Positions 24,382 to 33,107 are shown, counted from the stretch's first letter. The stretch: 64,000 nucleotides of DNA from Thermanaerothrix sp034436175 (GCA_964427505.1 CAYRUO010000006.1:1-64000); one strand, 5' to 3'. Numbers and translations are program-made. Notes: generated by a model from the sequence alone, not told the origin.

Positions 24382-25434
24382 TCAGGCAATGATATCTAAA
24401 TTGAATAATGGCACGGTTACCCTTTGCGAGTTTTCTAGTTCAACCTCTGCGGCAGGTATCCGTTGACCACTGCGCAAAAGCACGGTGCTGTGGGGTTGAA
24501 TGATTTTTCCGATTACTCCGGCATGAGGGGGTAGTATGATGCGAACCGTCCGGCCCGGCGCAACCTCAACGGCTTCTTCGGGGGCTTTGCCTTCGGCGGG
24601 TAGTGGGATGACGATTTCGGGTTTTTCGCTCAGTGCCGGATTCCAGGACGCTTGCAGATAGACCTCGCGCTTCTGGTTGGTGTTCAATAATTGAAATGCC
24701 AGGCGGTTGATCGGGATTTGCCCAATACCTTCAAGAAGGATGACGGGTAAATTGAGATCGGTGGCTAGGGGTAGCAACGGGGCGGATAAACTGCCTAGAA
24801 TGATCCCACGCACCGGGATTTCCGCCGCTGATTTGAGGGCTTCGGCTTGGTCACATGTTCCACCTACGATGACGCTACCCCGCAAGGTCAGATCTAACAT
24901 ATCGGCTTTGAGCGGTGCATCGGGAGTTTCGGCGAGCATGGTAAGCAACCCGTGATTGCTTTGCTGATTGCCCCAAACCCCTTGAATGAGTGCGCCGTGG
25001 GTTTCAACGATTGCGCCGCGTTCGGGAAAAACTTCGGCGATTTGACCCGGCAATCCGGCCAGAAGACGATAGGGCTGAGGTTGCGTTTCCAGAAGAATCT
25101 GGCCCTTATATATGGCTACCACTTGGCCTGCAACGGGTGCACGTAAAATGCGGGCGAAAAGGCCGCGGGTCTGGGCTAAAATATCCCCTTTTTCAACCCG
25201 TTCGCCGACCTGACGTTCAATTAACCGTTCCGCCTCGGAAACGCGCTGAACGCCAAGCGCTTTGCGCACATCAAGAAGCAAGTGTTGCCCAGGCGCAGGG
25301 GCTTCTGCGATGACATCGGTGGCTTCAACCATTTGGCCTGGGCGCACCAGCACCCGTCCTTTGCCGTTCAGTAGTCGCAGACGGCGCAGGTGAGCAAGCG
25401 GGAGGATGTGGTGTGCAGGTAAGATCATGGTCAT
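24382..25434 (-). CDS. Protein with lipoyl-like (barrel-sandwich) segments, unknown function
   Basis: A 350-residue soluble protein without signal sequence. Two N-terminal stretches (GQMVEATDVIAEAP and GERVEKGDILAQT) look like biotin/lipoyl-type barrel-sandwich hairpins, as in RnfC or membrane-fusion proteins, but no lysine for lipoylation is evident. The middle contains SVIVGGTCDQAEALKSAAEI, and the C-terminus has another beta-rich unit. It follows the MutL-like gene by 30 nt, which suggests that the two work together. I do not recognise a named family. Confidence 0.7.
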   Translation of the reverse strand: MTMILPAHHILPLAHLRRLRLLNGKGRVLVRPGQMVEATDVIAEAPAPGQHLLLDVRKALGVQRVSEAERLIERQVGERVEKGDILAQTRGLFARILRAPVAGQVVAIYKGQILLETQPQPYRLLAGLPGQIAEVFPERGAIVETHGALIQGVWGNQQSNHGLLTMLAETPDAPLKADMLDLTLRGSVIVGGTCDQAEALKSAAEIPVRGIILGSLSAPLLPLATDLNLPVILLEGIGQIPINRLAFQLLNTNQKREVYLQASWNPALSEKPEIVIPLPAEGKAPEEAVEVAPGRTVRIILPPHAGVIGKIIQPHSTVLLRSGQRIPAAEVELENSQRVTVPLFNLDIIA

Positions 25435-25464
25435 AGTGTTTTCCCATGCAAGGTTTATGCCAGA

Positions 25465-27183
25465 TTATGAACCAAGCGCTGCCATCCAACGCTTGAGCAG
25501 ATCGCGGCGGCGGGCCGAGTCAGAGGGGAGTTCCAGGGGGCGTCCCCGCGCATCAATAACCGCTCCCAGTAATCCCCCGGTGATTCTAAAACTGCGTGTG
25601 GTGTCTTTCCCGGTGGGGGTTAGATGCAGAGGGCGCAGAGGATGAAGATGTAAACGTGCGCGTTGCCCATTAGGGATGGGCAGTGGCACCAACATCCCCT
25701 GGCGCACGTCAACGGTCGAGGTTTCGCCGTTCTCCAATTCGTAGCGCACTTTGAGGATAGGAGTACCGTAGCGAGCCGCACTGATCGGCGCAATGACCGT
25801 GCCTAAGTTAAGTAAGGCATTGCTTTCAAGCGTTTGGACGACCAGAGTGGGGTTGAGTGGTGTAATGGCGCCTAATGCCGTCAACAGTCCATAGGGATCA
25901 AGGATAAACGTAGTGACGCCGATTGGCTGAAGTCCATCCAAAAGGGTCAGGAGCGCTTGCGCCGGGGAGAGGGCTTGGGTTAACGCATAACCGCTAACTA
26001 GAATGGGCTCGAACCCGTATATCCCTTCCTCGGAGGAGATGCGATTGGCAACCAAAGCCAGGGTTTGGCGCAGCATGGCCTGTTCGATGGCTTGGAACTC
26101 CAGACCTTGGGGAACAGCGGCCGGGTATAGTGTTCGATGCCATAAATAGTCCCTGACCGTTTCATCGGGGACGTGCATGGGAAGCCAGCGGGTAATGCTT
26201 TCCAGTGGCGTTCGCTCCAGCGCGGCGGCCAGCCCATAACCCGAGCCAAAGGGTAAGGCTAACATGGAGAAAATCTCTTGTCGGGCAGCGGCTACACCGG
26301 TTGTGGCCGATCCCAAATCAATGCCAAGAACTCCCTGAGAGGTGCCGGACAACTTATTGAGGAACTGGATCATCCGCCCAAAGGCGCGCAGGCTGGGCTG
26401 GGGGGTGACTGAACTGATAGTGCTGTATGATTGCAAGCCACCCAATTGATGTGAACGGCGCAGGTAAACAATTTCCGAGAGTTTTTCTTGTGCCGGTAAT
26501 AGGTTTTCCTGGTCAATGTTGGGGCGCACATTGGGCACAACATGGGGGCGCACAAAGGGCTCCAAGCGGTCAGTCACTTGCTTGGTGATCGCCGTGTTGC
26601 CGGCATAAAGCACATCTGGTCGGCTCTCGGGGGGGAGCAGTTGGAGGGTAAGCACCAAGAGGTCTATCAGTTTTGCCATCGAACGTGTTGCGCCTTGATC
26701 CGTTCCCCCGGCGATGAGCACCAGGTCCGGGCGAGCGCGCAGGATCGCATCAATTTGGGCTTCGGGTTTGCGCCGATCATTCAGGCTGATCTGCTCCACA
26801 ATGTGGCAGTAAGTGGATTCAAGGACCTTACGAGCACTCGCCAGTGAAACGTCTTCCAGCAGTCCCATCGCTACGACACGCAACGGCTGACCCGCCGAGA
26901 ACGTGAGCACAAAGCGATCTACTCCCGAACCATCATCTTGGGTAGGAAGGATCAAATGGGCTTCCTCCATCAGATGTCGCCCGGTGATCTCTTCTAGGCG
27001 CGTGAGAGCCTGGAAGATGCTTTCGCTTATGTCAAAGAAGGGTGCCCCGATTGTGCTTCTCACTTGGGCAGTTGCGATCATGCGGTAACGCTCTTCGACC
27101 ACATCAAAGAGCAGTGCGCGGGTGAAAACATTTCCGATGTCAACGGCGAGTATGGATTCGGCTTCAACGATGGAGGAACTCAT
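25465..27183 (-). CDS. MutL/GlmL family ASKHA ATPase
   Basis: A 572-residue protein resembling GlmL (MutL), known as a presumed chaperone or reactivase of B12-dependent glutamate mutase. It has the actin/Hsp70-type phosphate motifs ILAVDIGNVFTRALLF (about residue 12) and GIDLGSATTGV (about residue 290), and the family segments ARPDLVLIAGGTDQGAT and DVLYAGNTAI. No glutamate mutase genes (mutE/mutS) are in the window. Instead it is embedded in an operon of membrane proteins, so in this lineage it may energise some other complex. Confidence 0.82.
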   Translation of the reverse strand: MSSSIVEAESILAVDIGNVFTRALLFDVVEERYRMIATAQVRSTIGAPFFDISESIFQALTRLEEITGRHLMEEAHLILPTQDDGSGVDRFVLTFSAGQPLRVVAMGLLEDVSLASARKVLESTYCHIVEQISLNDRRKPEAQIDAILRARPDLVLIAGGTDQGATRSMAKLIDLLVLTLQLLPPESRPDVLYAGNTAITKQVTDRLEPFVRPHVVPNVRPNIDQENLLPAQEKLSEIVYLRRSHQLGGLQSYSTISSVTPQPSLRAFGRMIQFLNKLSGTSQGVLGIDLGSATTGVAAARQEIFSMLALPFGSGYGLAAALERTPLESITRWLPMHVPDETVRDYLWHRTLYPAAVPQGLEFQAIEQAMLRQTLALVANRISSEEGIYGFEPILVSGYALTQALSPAQALLTLLDGLQPIGVTTFILDPYGLLTALGAITPLNPTLVVQTLESNALLNLGTVIAPISAARYGTPILKVRYELENGETSTVDVRQGMLVPLPIPNGQRARLHLHPLRPLHLTPTGKDTTRSFRITGGLLGAVIDARGRPLELPSDSARRRDLLKRWMAALGS

Positions 27184-27194
27184 AAGACGGCATC

Positions 27195-27851
27195 TCAGGG
27201 TAGAAGGGTTTTAAGGAATTGAAGGATGAAATCTAATCGAGTGATCAGTACGGTGAGCGAGGTCTGGATGACCCCGGCGAAAAAAGCCCCCAGGGTAATG
27301 GCGATAAACGCTTGCCCAATCTTCGCCGCTACCTCGACCCATGGGGGACGCGTTACGGGTTTGCCGGGTGTGCGGCGAGCGGTGAATTGAAAATACAACA
27401 AGGTCGTGATGGTGCCAAAGAGCAGTATCAATCCGCCTATCCATCCGATGGACTCGCGTTGAGGGGGTGAAAAAGAGAGCCCTGCTGCCTGAATTTGGCC
27501 AAATAAAGTACCGAAAAGCGCCCCGCTAATAATGACTGCGGAGCCCACACCGACCAGGAAGGCCAAAGGGAGGGTGCCTAGGAAGGATAACCGAGGTACC
27601 AGACGCGCCAGAAGCAGGAGGCTCAGCAACCATGGGATGGCGACAATCCCCCAAGAAGCACCGGAGTTACCCAAAGGGGCAATTAGCTTCGGAATGAGAA
27701 TGTGATCTATAAGGACAACCGCCAAGTAACCGGCCGAAACCCCGACGAATGTGTAAATAGCGATTCGAAAAAGCGGGTTATCCCCAATGGCATATGAAAG
27801 CACGGCCAGAGTTAGTAGAAAGGCGACCAAAGTCCAAAGCGCATCGGTCAT
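27195..27851 (-). CDS. Multi-pass membrane protein, unknown function
   Basis: A 218-residue protein, almost wholly hydrophobic, with about six transmembrane helices and a short polar loop (ARRTPGKPVTRPP) before the last two. No known family was recognised. It lies 11 nt upstream of the MutL-like gene and 6 nt downstream of the zinc-ribbon gene, so it is a core member of this operon. Confidence 0.7.
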   Translation of the reverse strand: MTDALWTLVAFLLTLAVLSYAIGDNPLFRIAIYTFVGVSAGYLAVVLIDHILIPKLIAPLGNSGASWGIVAIPWLLSLLLLARLVPRLSFLGTLPLAFLVGVGSAVIISGALFGTLFGQIQAAGLSFSPPQRESIGWIGGLILLFGTITTLLYFQFTARRTPGKPVTRPPWVEVAAKIGQAFIAITLGAFFAGVIQTSLTVLITRLDFILQFLKTLLP

Positions 27852-27857
27852 AGAGTT

Positions 27858-30164
27858 TCAACGCCTCGAGGTGGTTTTGGAAGCCGGGAAGGCAGCTCGT
27901 AATGTGCTGCCCAATCCTCCCAGCAGGATTAGCAAAGCAATCGTAAGGCTACCCATTTGATAAGCGCTCCACAGGGCTGGATTCTCCCCACCTGCTTTTT
28001 GGGTTAGGCGTGTGTACATCATACTTCCCACCAATCCGCTGATCAAACCCGTTACCTGCCCGGACTGCATATAAGGGGCAAGGTAAGGTGCAGCTTGAGC
28101 GCTGGCGATAATGAGCAGTGGGCGTTCGGGGAAAAGCGGACGGACTTGTTCGAGCCATGCCCGGGCACGCTCGCCGCTATCGGTCACTAAAAGGATGGCG
28201 TCAAAATCCTGCAAACCGGTTATTCCGAGGAGGGGTAAGGCATTCGAGGCTACCTGTCCATCCCAAGTGGTGGTCACAGCAATTGTGGGTTGATGTGCAA
28301 AAGCGGCCAAACCAGTGGCTTCGCCCGCCAAATAACCCAAATGGAGGCTTTGTTCCGAAAGGGCATATTCGGGGACTTGCTGAGCGGCTTGTTGAGCGAG
28401 GGTTATCGCGAGCACGGAGGCATTGGATTGCGTGGTGATGAAGACCAGCCGTGCGTTTTGACGCATGAGATCGCTAAGGACATTGACCGACGCGGTACGT
28501 ATCTCCGGGAGAAAACCGGCATCAACTTCCACCCCTACCAGCACTCGTGGCGCGGGATGTACCGACGCAAGGGTGTTTGCTGTAGTGGCAAAGGCCACTG
28601 CTTCCGCTGGGAACAGAGAGGGTAATCCGCTTATCGGAGTTCCTGAAGTCAATCCGAGCAACAGAACTGCCGCCAGCAGGAGCGTTATAGCCAGACGCAA
28701 AACCGGGCTAGTCGTGGAGATCGGTTTCTGCACCCGAAGCGAGATAGGGGCGCTTTCAGCAGAGACCAGGCTTTCGAGGAGGGCTACATAGGCACGCTGT
28801 TTCTCACTGACGTTCAGGCGAACGGCATGGACAGGGGGGCGCGAATAACGCAGGGCTTCGGGTTCACCGGGTAAAACGCCCTGGTACCCTGCCAGTGGGC
28901 CACTGGTCTCAATCCGAGCGTCCTCTTCGCTTTCCTGCGCCGGTAATGGCGCAACGGCTTCAACCGGGCGCATGGCTTCCAGCCATTCGGGCAATTCTGC
29001 GGTTGGCGCAACTGCGCCTTCCACGCTTTCATCGGTGGGAGTTTCGGCCAGCCACTGCGGCAATTCGCTTTCGATGAAAGGCGGAACCGCACCTTCCGAC
29101 ATCAGCGTGGTTTCGGTGGGGGCTTCCTCGATAAAAGCGGGCACCTGGGGGGGAACTTCCTCTTCAATCAGGGTTTCCTCAAGGTTAAGTTGATCTAACC
29201 AGGCGGCATATTCCTCTTCGCTGAAAGGAGGTGTCCCCAGGGGGAATTCTTCGCGTTCCCCCTCAGCGTCCAATGATTCCACGGAGAGAGTCTCTTCGTC
29301 GGTTGATAAAGGTGGGGTGGAGGTAAGAGGGGGTTGTTCTTCGGGGAAGAGAACGGGCTCTTCTTCGTACCAGGCGGTGAGGTCTTCAGGTATCTCGGTA
29401 AAGGGTGGAACGACAGCCGCAGAGGGTTCACCTTCAAGGCTCTCGGCCCGGTTTACTGCACTTGATTCTGGTTCTTGCTCTTCTAGGGCTGCTTCTGAGA
29501 TTTCAAACCCTTTGTCCTCGGTGGAAGCGCTGGGCAAATCTGTGAGCCACTCAGGCGACTTTTCTACCTCTAGAGTTGGGGGTACCCCTGCTAGGGTCGG
29601 GGGCGTGGATTCCTCCCCGCTCTCAATCGGTGTTCCGCCCTCCAGTAATTCTTCTTTCTCCCTGAGGGCTTTCAACCAATCAGGTAGTCCTTCCTCTGGT
29701 TGACTGGTGGGAACGGCTTCAAAAGCAGATGGTGCGTGGGTTAATCCTTCAGACTGACTTACCCATGAAGGAAAGGTCTCACTTTCGGATGGTTCGGGAG
29801 GTGAAGAAGGGGCTATGGGTGTTTCTTCTTTTTCCTTGCCAAGAGATAAAAATCCTTCCAAGTCAGGGGCTAAAAATCCTTCTGGCTCACTTTCGGGCTG
29901 AAGAGGTTCTTCTAAGGATGTGGATTCACCCTCTTGCCGTAGCGCGAGCAACCAGTCCGGTAGTTCCTCTTCGGTTGATTCGGGAGGGGGTGAGGGTGCC
30001 TCTATATCTTTCAACCAGTCAGGTAAGTCAACCGAGAAGGGTTCCTGCCCAGAATCTTGAACGGGATGCAAAGGGGCTAAACACCACTGACAGCGCTCGT
30101 TTTCGCTGGGATTGACAGAGCCACATTGTGGACAGATTACAGTATCCATCATAAACTCACTCAC
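27858..30164 (-). CDS. Zinc-ribbon protein with acidic repeat region and membrane-anchored C-terminal domain
   Basis: A 768-residue protein. An N-terminal zinc ribbon (C11-C14 and C25-C28) is followed by about 400 residues of acidic, Pro/Ser/Glu-rich sequence with at least six short repeats of the form [LS]P[DEQ]WL plus 3-4 hydrophobic residues (LPDWLKDI, LPDWLLAL, LPDWLKAL, SPEWLTDL, LPQWLAET, LPEWLEAM). Then come a transmembrane helix (about 500-520), an alpha/beta domain of about 200 residues and a final membrane helix. The start may be GTG 30164 (8-nt overlap with the previous gene) or ATG 30152. The repeats look like docking peptides on a flexible arm. Function unknown. Confidence 0.75.
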   Translation of the reverse strand: MSEFMMDTVICPQCGSVNPSENERCQWCLAPLHPVQDSGQEPFSVDLPDWLKDIEAPSPPPESTEEELPDWLLALRQEGESTSLEEPLQPESEPEGFLAPDLEGFLSLGKEKEETPIAPSSPPEPSESETFPSWVSQSEGLTHAPSAFEAVPTSQPEEGLPDWLKALREKEELLEGGTPIESGEESTPPTLAGVPPTLEVEKSPEWLTDLPSASTEDKGFEISEAALEEQEPESSAVNRAESLEGEPSAAVVPPFTEIPEDLTAWYEEEPVLFPEEQPPLTSTPPLSTDEETLSVESLDAEGEREEFPLGTPPFSEEEYAAWLDQLNLEETLIEEEVPPQVPAFIEEAPTETTLMSEGAVPPFIESELPQWLAETPTDESVEGAVAPTAELPEWLEAMRPVEAVAPLPAQESEEDARIETSGPLAGYQGVLPGEPEALRYSRPPVHAVRLNVSEKQRAYVALLESLVSAESAPISLRVQKPISTTSPVLRLAITLLLAAVLLLGLTSGTPISGLPSLFPAEAVAFATTANTLASVHPAPRVLVGVEVDAGFLPEIRTASVNVLSDLMRQNARLVFITTQSNASVLAITLAQQAAQQVPEYALSEQSLHLGYLAGEATGLAAFAHQPTIAVTTTWDGQVASNALPLLGITGLQDFDAILLVTDSGERARAWLEQVRPLFPERPLLIIASAQAAPYLAPYMQSGQVTGLISGLVGSMMYTRLTQKAGGENPALWSAYQMGSLTIALLILLGGLGSTLRAAFPASKTTSRR

Positions 30165-30774
30165 TATATGGACGATCTATACCGAGGAGAACTCGTAACC
30201 CTGTCAACAGACTGCCTAATGCGATGCCGAGAAGGATGCCGCGCGCACCTGCTCCGGGCAGGAGATTGAGTGCGCCCAGAGTGTTTCTGAGGAATGAAGG
30301 AGCAGTATCGCTTAAGAAAATGCCACTTCCCGCAAGTAGGAAGATAATAGTGCTAGCCAGGAACAAACCGCTTATCCAGGAACGGCGGGTCGCCATTAGG
30401 CGTACTGCGCTAATCGCAAAGGTTATGGTAAGTAACCCCACTAAACTAGCCTCGATTGGGAGTTGGATGGCCGTTATCAGGGGTTGAATGCGGGCGTCCC
30501 CCGACCCATAAAGCAGGCCGAGCGCCAGGGTGGGAACAAAACCCAGAATAAAGAAGAGGCTGTAATAATCGCGGTTGCGGGGGGCACTGAGTTTCTGCCA
30601 GTGTACTCTGAAGAGGTTGAGAATGGCTACCAGGCCGGCTACCGCGGCCAGGATTATAGCCCAATCCAAGAATAGGGTTCGTAGTGGGTCAAGAAGTGGG
30701 AGGGGGAAAAGGTAGCCCAGCAAGACAATGACACCCACTCCGATGGCAATAGCGGTGGCAATCGGTGATCTCAT
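30157..30774 (-). CDS. Multi-pass membrane protein, unknown function
   Basis: A 205-residue protein taking ATG 30774, which overlaps the stop of the upstream gene in an ATGA; a longer reading frame upstream lies inside that gene and is rejected. About six transmembrane helices with short basic loops (VHWQKLSAPRNRDY) are visible. It resembles the other polytopic protein of this operon in size and layout, but no family was recognised. Confidence 0.7.
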   Translation of the reverse strand: MRSPIATAIAIGVGVIVLLGYLFPLPLLDPLRTLFLDWAIILAAVAGLVAILNLFRVHWQKLSAPRNRDYYSLFFILGFVPTLALGLLYGSGDARIQPLITAIQLPIEASLVGLLTITFAISAVRLMATRRSWISGLFLASTIIFLLAGSGIFLSDTAPSFLRNTLGALNLLPGAGARGILLGIALGSLLTGLRVLLGIDRPYSE

Positions 30775-31523
30775 AGCCATCCCAGTACTCCCATAAGAGC
30801 GCTCAGAACAAGGGCGGCAATCACGCCCCAACGTAAGATGTCCTGGACGCGGACACTAGCGAGATGAGCAGGGCCGGTTTGTAAATAGGCTGGCGCGGCG
30901 AAGAGTTCTTCGCCAATTAAAGGTTGCTGAGCCGCGGCAAAAAGGACGGCTTGAGCCTCTAGCGAATCGCTGGCGGCAAGCGTAAAGGCTTTATTGCGTG
31001 TGGCGGCTTCACATAACAAGCCAATCTCCGAACCGTAGTGCCCAATCATCAAGTGCGCAGATACGTCCTCGTCATAGGCGATGGGAATTGCCCCAGCGAT
31101 ATAGGAGAGAGGGGTAACACCCGTTAACCGTCCGCGGTTGGGGTCGTATAGATCCAGCGCATTATTTAGACGATACGTTGCGCGCAGGGTGCTTTGGCTC
31201 AATAGTGCCAGACTACCTTCGCCACTTGTTGCCAAAGGCGGCCGGTCACTTATGGAACTGACCGCCGTAATGCGTTCCAAAGCCTGTAGCCCAACCAGAG
31301 CAGAAGCGCTGTGAGGTTGGGTGAGGCCTGCATTTCCCAGAGTGAGATGAAGGCGCGTCCCTTCTTCGACTGAAAGTCCGATGGCCCGGGAGAGATCAGA
31401 AAATGCTGTGAGCGGGCGCAGCCCCCAGCGCGGTCGCCGTTTTGCCCGTAGGCTTAGAAAGAGGAGCAATCCCACGCTGAATAGGATAATCACCAGTGCC
31501 ATCACGCTCAGGAACGAGATCAT
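30771..31523 (-). CDS. Membrane protein with two terminal helices and a soluble middle domain
   Basis: A 250-residue protein: an N-terminal helix (about 4-26), then RAKRRPRWGL (basic, so cytoplasmic), a soluble domain of about 190 residues, and a C-terminal helix. The middle has GLSVEEGTRLHLTLGN, GEGSLALLSQSTL and HLMIGHYGSEIGLL. It may belong to a DUF family of Chloroflexota and archaea (DUF6754-like), a recollection I cannot check. It is coupled by 4-nt overlaps to both neighbours. Confidence 0.65.
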   Translation of the reverse strand: MISFLSVMALVIILFSVGLLLFLSLRAKRRPRWGLRPLTAFSDLSRAIGLSVEEGTRLHLTLGNAGLTQPHSASALVGLQALERITAVSSISDRPPLATSGEGSLALLSQSTLRATYRLNNALDLYDPNRGRLTGVTPLSYIAGAIPIAYDEDVSAHLMIGHYGSEIGLLCEAATRNKAFTLAASDSLEAQAVLFAAAQQPLIGEELFAAPAYLQTGPAHLASVRVQDILRWGVIAALVLSALMGVLGWL

Positions 31524-31774
31524 GGTTGAGTTTCCTCGGTTAGAAGGTGAATAAACGTCCGATAGGCTTCTTCATCTTCAAGAACATGAATAAGGGCTTG
31601 CCATTGTGGAGTATGCGGGGATGTCGTTAAGAGTGGCTGGCTCCCCTGCAGAACTTGAACGAATAATGCCTGCAGAGGGCGTGTTCCCTCCAATAATGCG
31701 GCGACGAGTGGTGCTATCCCCCAGCGTTGGAGGTGCTTTGCCCAACCAACCCAAGGGTAGGTTTCATGTGCCAT
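31520..31774 (-). CDS. Small conserved-operon protein, unknown function
   Basis: An 84-residue protein starting MAHETYPWVGWAKHLQRW, mainly helical with a mildly hydrophobic middle (GIAPLVAALLEG). I place the start at ATG 31774, because an extended -10 box (TGCTATACT) ends only 6 nt upstream; a start at 31807 would lie upstream of that box. It is the first gene of the eight-gene minus-strand operon that runs to 23719. Confidence 0.6.
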   Translation of the reverse strand: MAHETYPWVGWAKHLQRWGIAPLVAALLEGTRPLQALFVQVLQGSQPLLTTSPHTPQWQALIHVLEDEEAYRTFIHLLTEETQP

Positions 31775-31780
31775 GTCATC

Positions 31781-31789
31781 AGTATAGCA
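31781..31789 (-). promoter_or_regulatory. Extended -10 promoter of the eight-gene membrane operon (leaderless layout)
   Basis: On the minus strand TGC-TATACT, with TATACT at 31781-31786, 6 nt before the ATG at 31774. No good -35 is seen, in keeping with an extended -10 promoter. Confidence 0.5.
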
Positions 31790-31822
31790 CAAATCGTTGG
31801 ATACCATATTGTGTCACATTGT

Positions 31823-32572
31823 TTATCTTGCTGATAATAAAGGCATCCACAAGATTTGCTCTTTACAATTCTGATAGTAGTAATAAATCTCGGATTTTAA
31901 AGTCGGTAAATCGGGCCAAAAGGTGCTCAACTGAGACCGGTAGCAGGTAATCGCCTCGATCCAGGCATCGAGGGCCTCTGGCGGAAGGTCAAGGGGGTAC
32001 GGACGATGCGTGGTGATGGGACGCAATTCTGTTTGACAGTCCTGCAGGGCATAAGGGAAATCGGCGTAATACCATAACGAGGGTGGAGCCAAGATCTCAA
32101 CAGCCGTGCGGGCAAGGTGATGATCAATATGACCGCCCAGGGCTAAGGGGCAAACTAGGATATCTGTGTCGGATATTGCGGCTTCGAGTTGCGTGCGCAA
32201 CATGTCAACCCAAGGGCGTTCGGAAGGGGGGAGTGAGGGTTGGAAGAGATCCTCATCTCTATTGACAATTGGGGTACCCCGCTCAGGATCATAACGATAA
32301 ATACAATCAGGGATGGAAAAGTAACGCGGGAGGGCACCAATGCGTTGGCAGGCTTCCTGATCTTCCTGGCGGCGCACTGCCACAGCCTCGGGCCCGGTTT
32401 GCCACCGCTGGTGAAGAGTTTGAGCATAGGGGGAAAGGGGGCCTTCAGGGGGATTGCCGGCACAAACAGTCCATATCTCGACTTTTTCCCCCTGTTGGGT
32501 CTGCCACCAGATCCACCCGCCGCATGAGAGCACAGCGTCATCTAGATGGGGGGAGAGGTAAATCCAGCGCAT
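31823..32572 (-). CDS. PIG-L family N-deacetylase
   Basis: A 249-residue LmbE/PIG-L-type enzyme: zinc-dependent removal of N-acetyl groups from GlcNAc-containing substrates (small thiols, glycolipids or sugars). The metal and catalytic motif PHLDDAVLSCGG is at residues 8-19, and the second metal motif HIDHHLA is intact. No signal peptide, so it acts in the cytoplasm. The real substrate is not evident from the neighbours. A short leader of 15 nt separates TAAAAT from the ATG. Confidence 0.88.
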   Translation of the reverse strand: MRWIYLSPHLDDAVLSCGGWIWWQTQQGEKVEIWTVCAGNPPEGPLSPYAQTLHQRWQTGPEAVAVRRQEDQEACQRIGALPRYFSIPDCIYRYDPERGTPIVNRDEDLFQPSLPPSERPWVDMLRTQLEAAISDTDILVCPLALGGHIDHHLARTAVEILAPPSLWYYADFPYALQDCQTELRPITTHRPYPLDLPPEALDAWIEAITCYRSQLSTFWPDLPTLKSEIYYYYQNCKEQILWMPLLSAR

Positions 32573-32620
32573 GAGATCGGTCTAAAAATTTTATCATGCT
32601 CTACTGAAAAATTTCACAGG

Positions 32621-32626
32621 TATAAT
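32621..32626 (+). promoter_or_regulatory. -10 box of the 101-residue protein gene
   Basis: TATAAT 21 nt before the ATG at 32648. The short leader has a Shine-Dalgarno (GGAAGGAG), so this is a leadered gene. Confidence 0.5.
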
Positions 32627-32647
32627 AAGAAGCAGGAAGGAGTTGCT

Positions 32648-32953
32648 ATGGGATTGTTGGATTTTCTGGCGCGGAAACCCTTTTCTAAGGAACATCAACC
32701 TGAGATTGAACGCCTGATTGAGGAATTAATCCAGATTGGGCAGCGGGACGACTTCCTGGCTGAACGTCCGGGAGGCGCTTTCAATGCTCACTGTCGCCAC
32801 CGCCGGGCGTGCGAAATAGGGACGCGACTACATGATCTGGGGGGAGTGCCGCTCATGGAATACGTTCTCAAGCGGGTGAGAAAACGCTTGGGAGCTAACC
32901 TGGCGACCCATTTGTCTTACGCTTGGGCAGATATCGGTCAGTGGGTACCCTAA
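32648..32953 (+). CDS. Small protein of unknown function
   Basis: A 101-residue protein starting MGLLDFLARKPFSKEHQPEIERL, with the Shine-Dalgarno AGGAAGGAG before ATG 32648. The middle has FNAHCRHRRACEIGTRLHDLGG, with His and Cys residues that could bind a metal. No signal peptide or membrane helix. It lies directly upstream of the Mn2+ riboswitch, which has its own promoter. I do not recognise it. Confidence 0.65.
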   Translation: MGLLDFLARKPFSKEHQPEIERLIEELIQIGQRDDFLAERPGGAFNAHCRHRRACEIGTRLHDLGGVPLMEYVLKRVRKRLGANLATHLSYAWADIGQWVP

Positions 32954-32956
32954 CCC

Positions 32957-32984
32957 TTGACGGATTGGTGAAGCGCGTTAAACT
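32957..32984 (+). promoter_or_regulatory. Promoter of the Mn2+ riboswitch-ATPase transcript
   Basis: TTGACG (32957-32962), a 16-bp spacer and TAAACT (32979-32984). The predicted start near 32991 falls exactly at the 5' side of the riboswitch. Confidence 0.5.
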
Positions 32985-32990
32985 AAAAGA

Positions 32991-33082
32991 CACATTGGGG
33001 AGTAGCTGCCCAAAGTATGGGGTGGGTTATCGTCAAGACGAAGCCGCGGCTTCCGGTAACCCACATAATCAGCGAGACCATC
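32991..33082 (+). promoter_or_regulatory. yybP-ykoY manganese riboswitch
   Basis: The conserved blocks of the yybP-ykoY aptamer are present in order: GGGGAGTAGC (32997-33006), CGTCAAGACG (33031-33040), CCGG (33053-33056), and GCGAGACC (33072-33079), which closes the P1 helix. In characterised cases Mn2+ binding stabilises P1 and turns on Mn exporters. Here the 3' strand of P1 is shared with a terminator hairpin, so metal binding should prevent termination and switch on the P-type ATPase gene downstream. Confidence 0.88.
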
Positions 33083-33107
33083 ACCACGTTAAGGGATGGT
33101 CTTTTTT
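33075..33107 (+). terminator. Riboswitch-controlled terminator before the P-type ATPase gene
   Basis: Stem AGACCATC / GATGGTCT (33075-33082 and 33095-33102) with a 12-nt loop, followed by TTTTT. The left arm overlaps the last part of the aptamer, making the two folds mutually exclusive. Confidence 0.82.
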
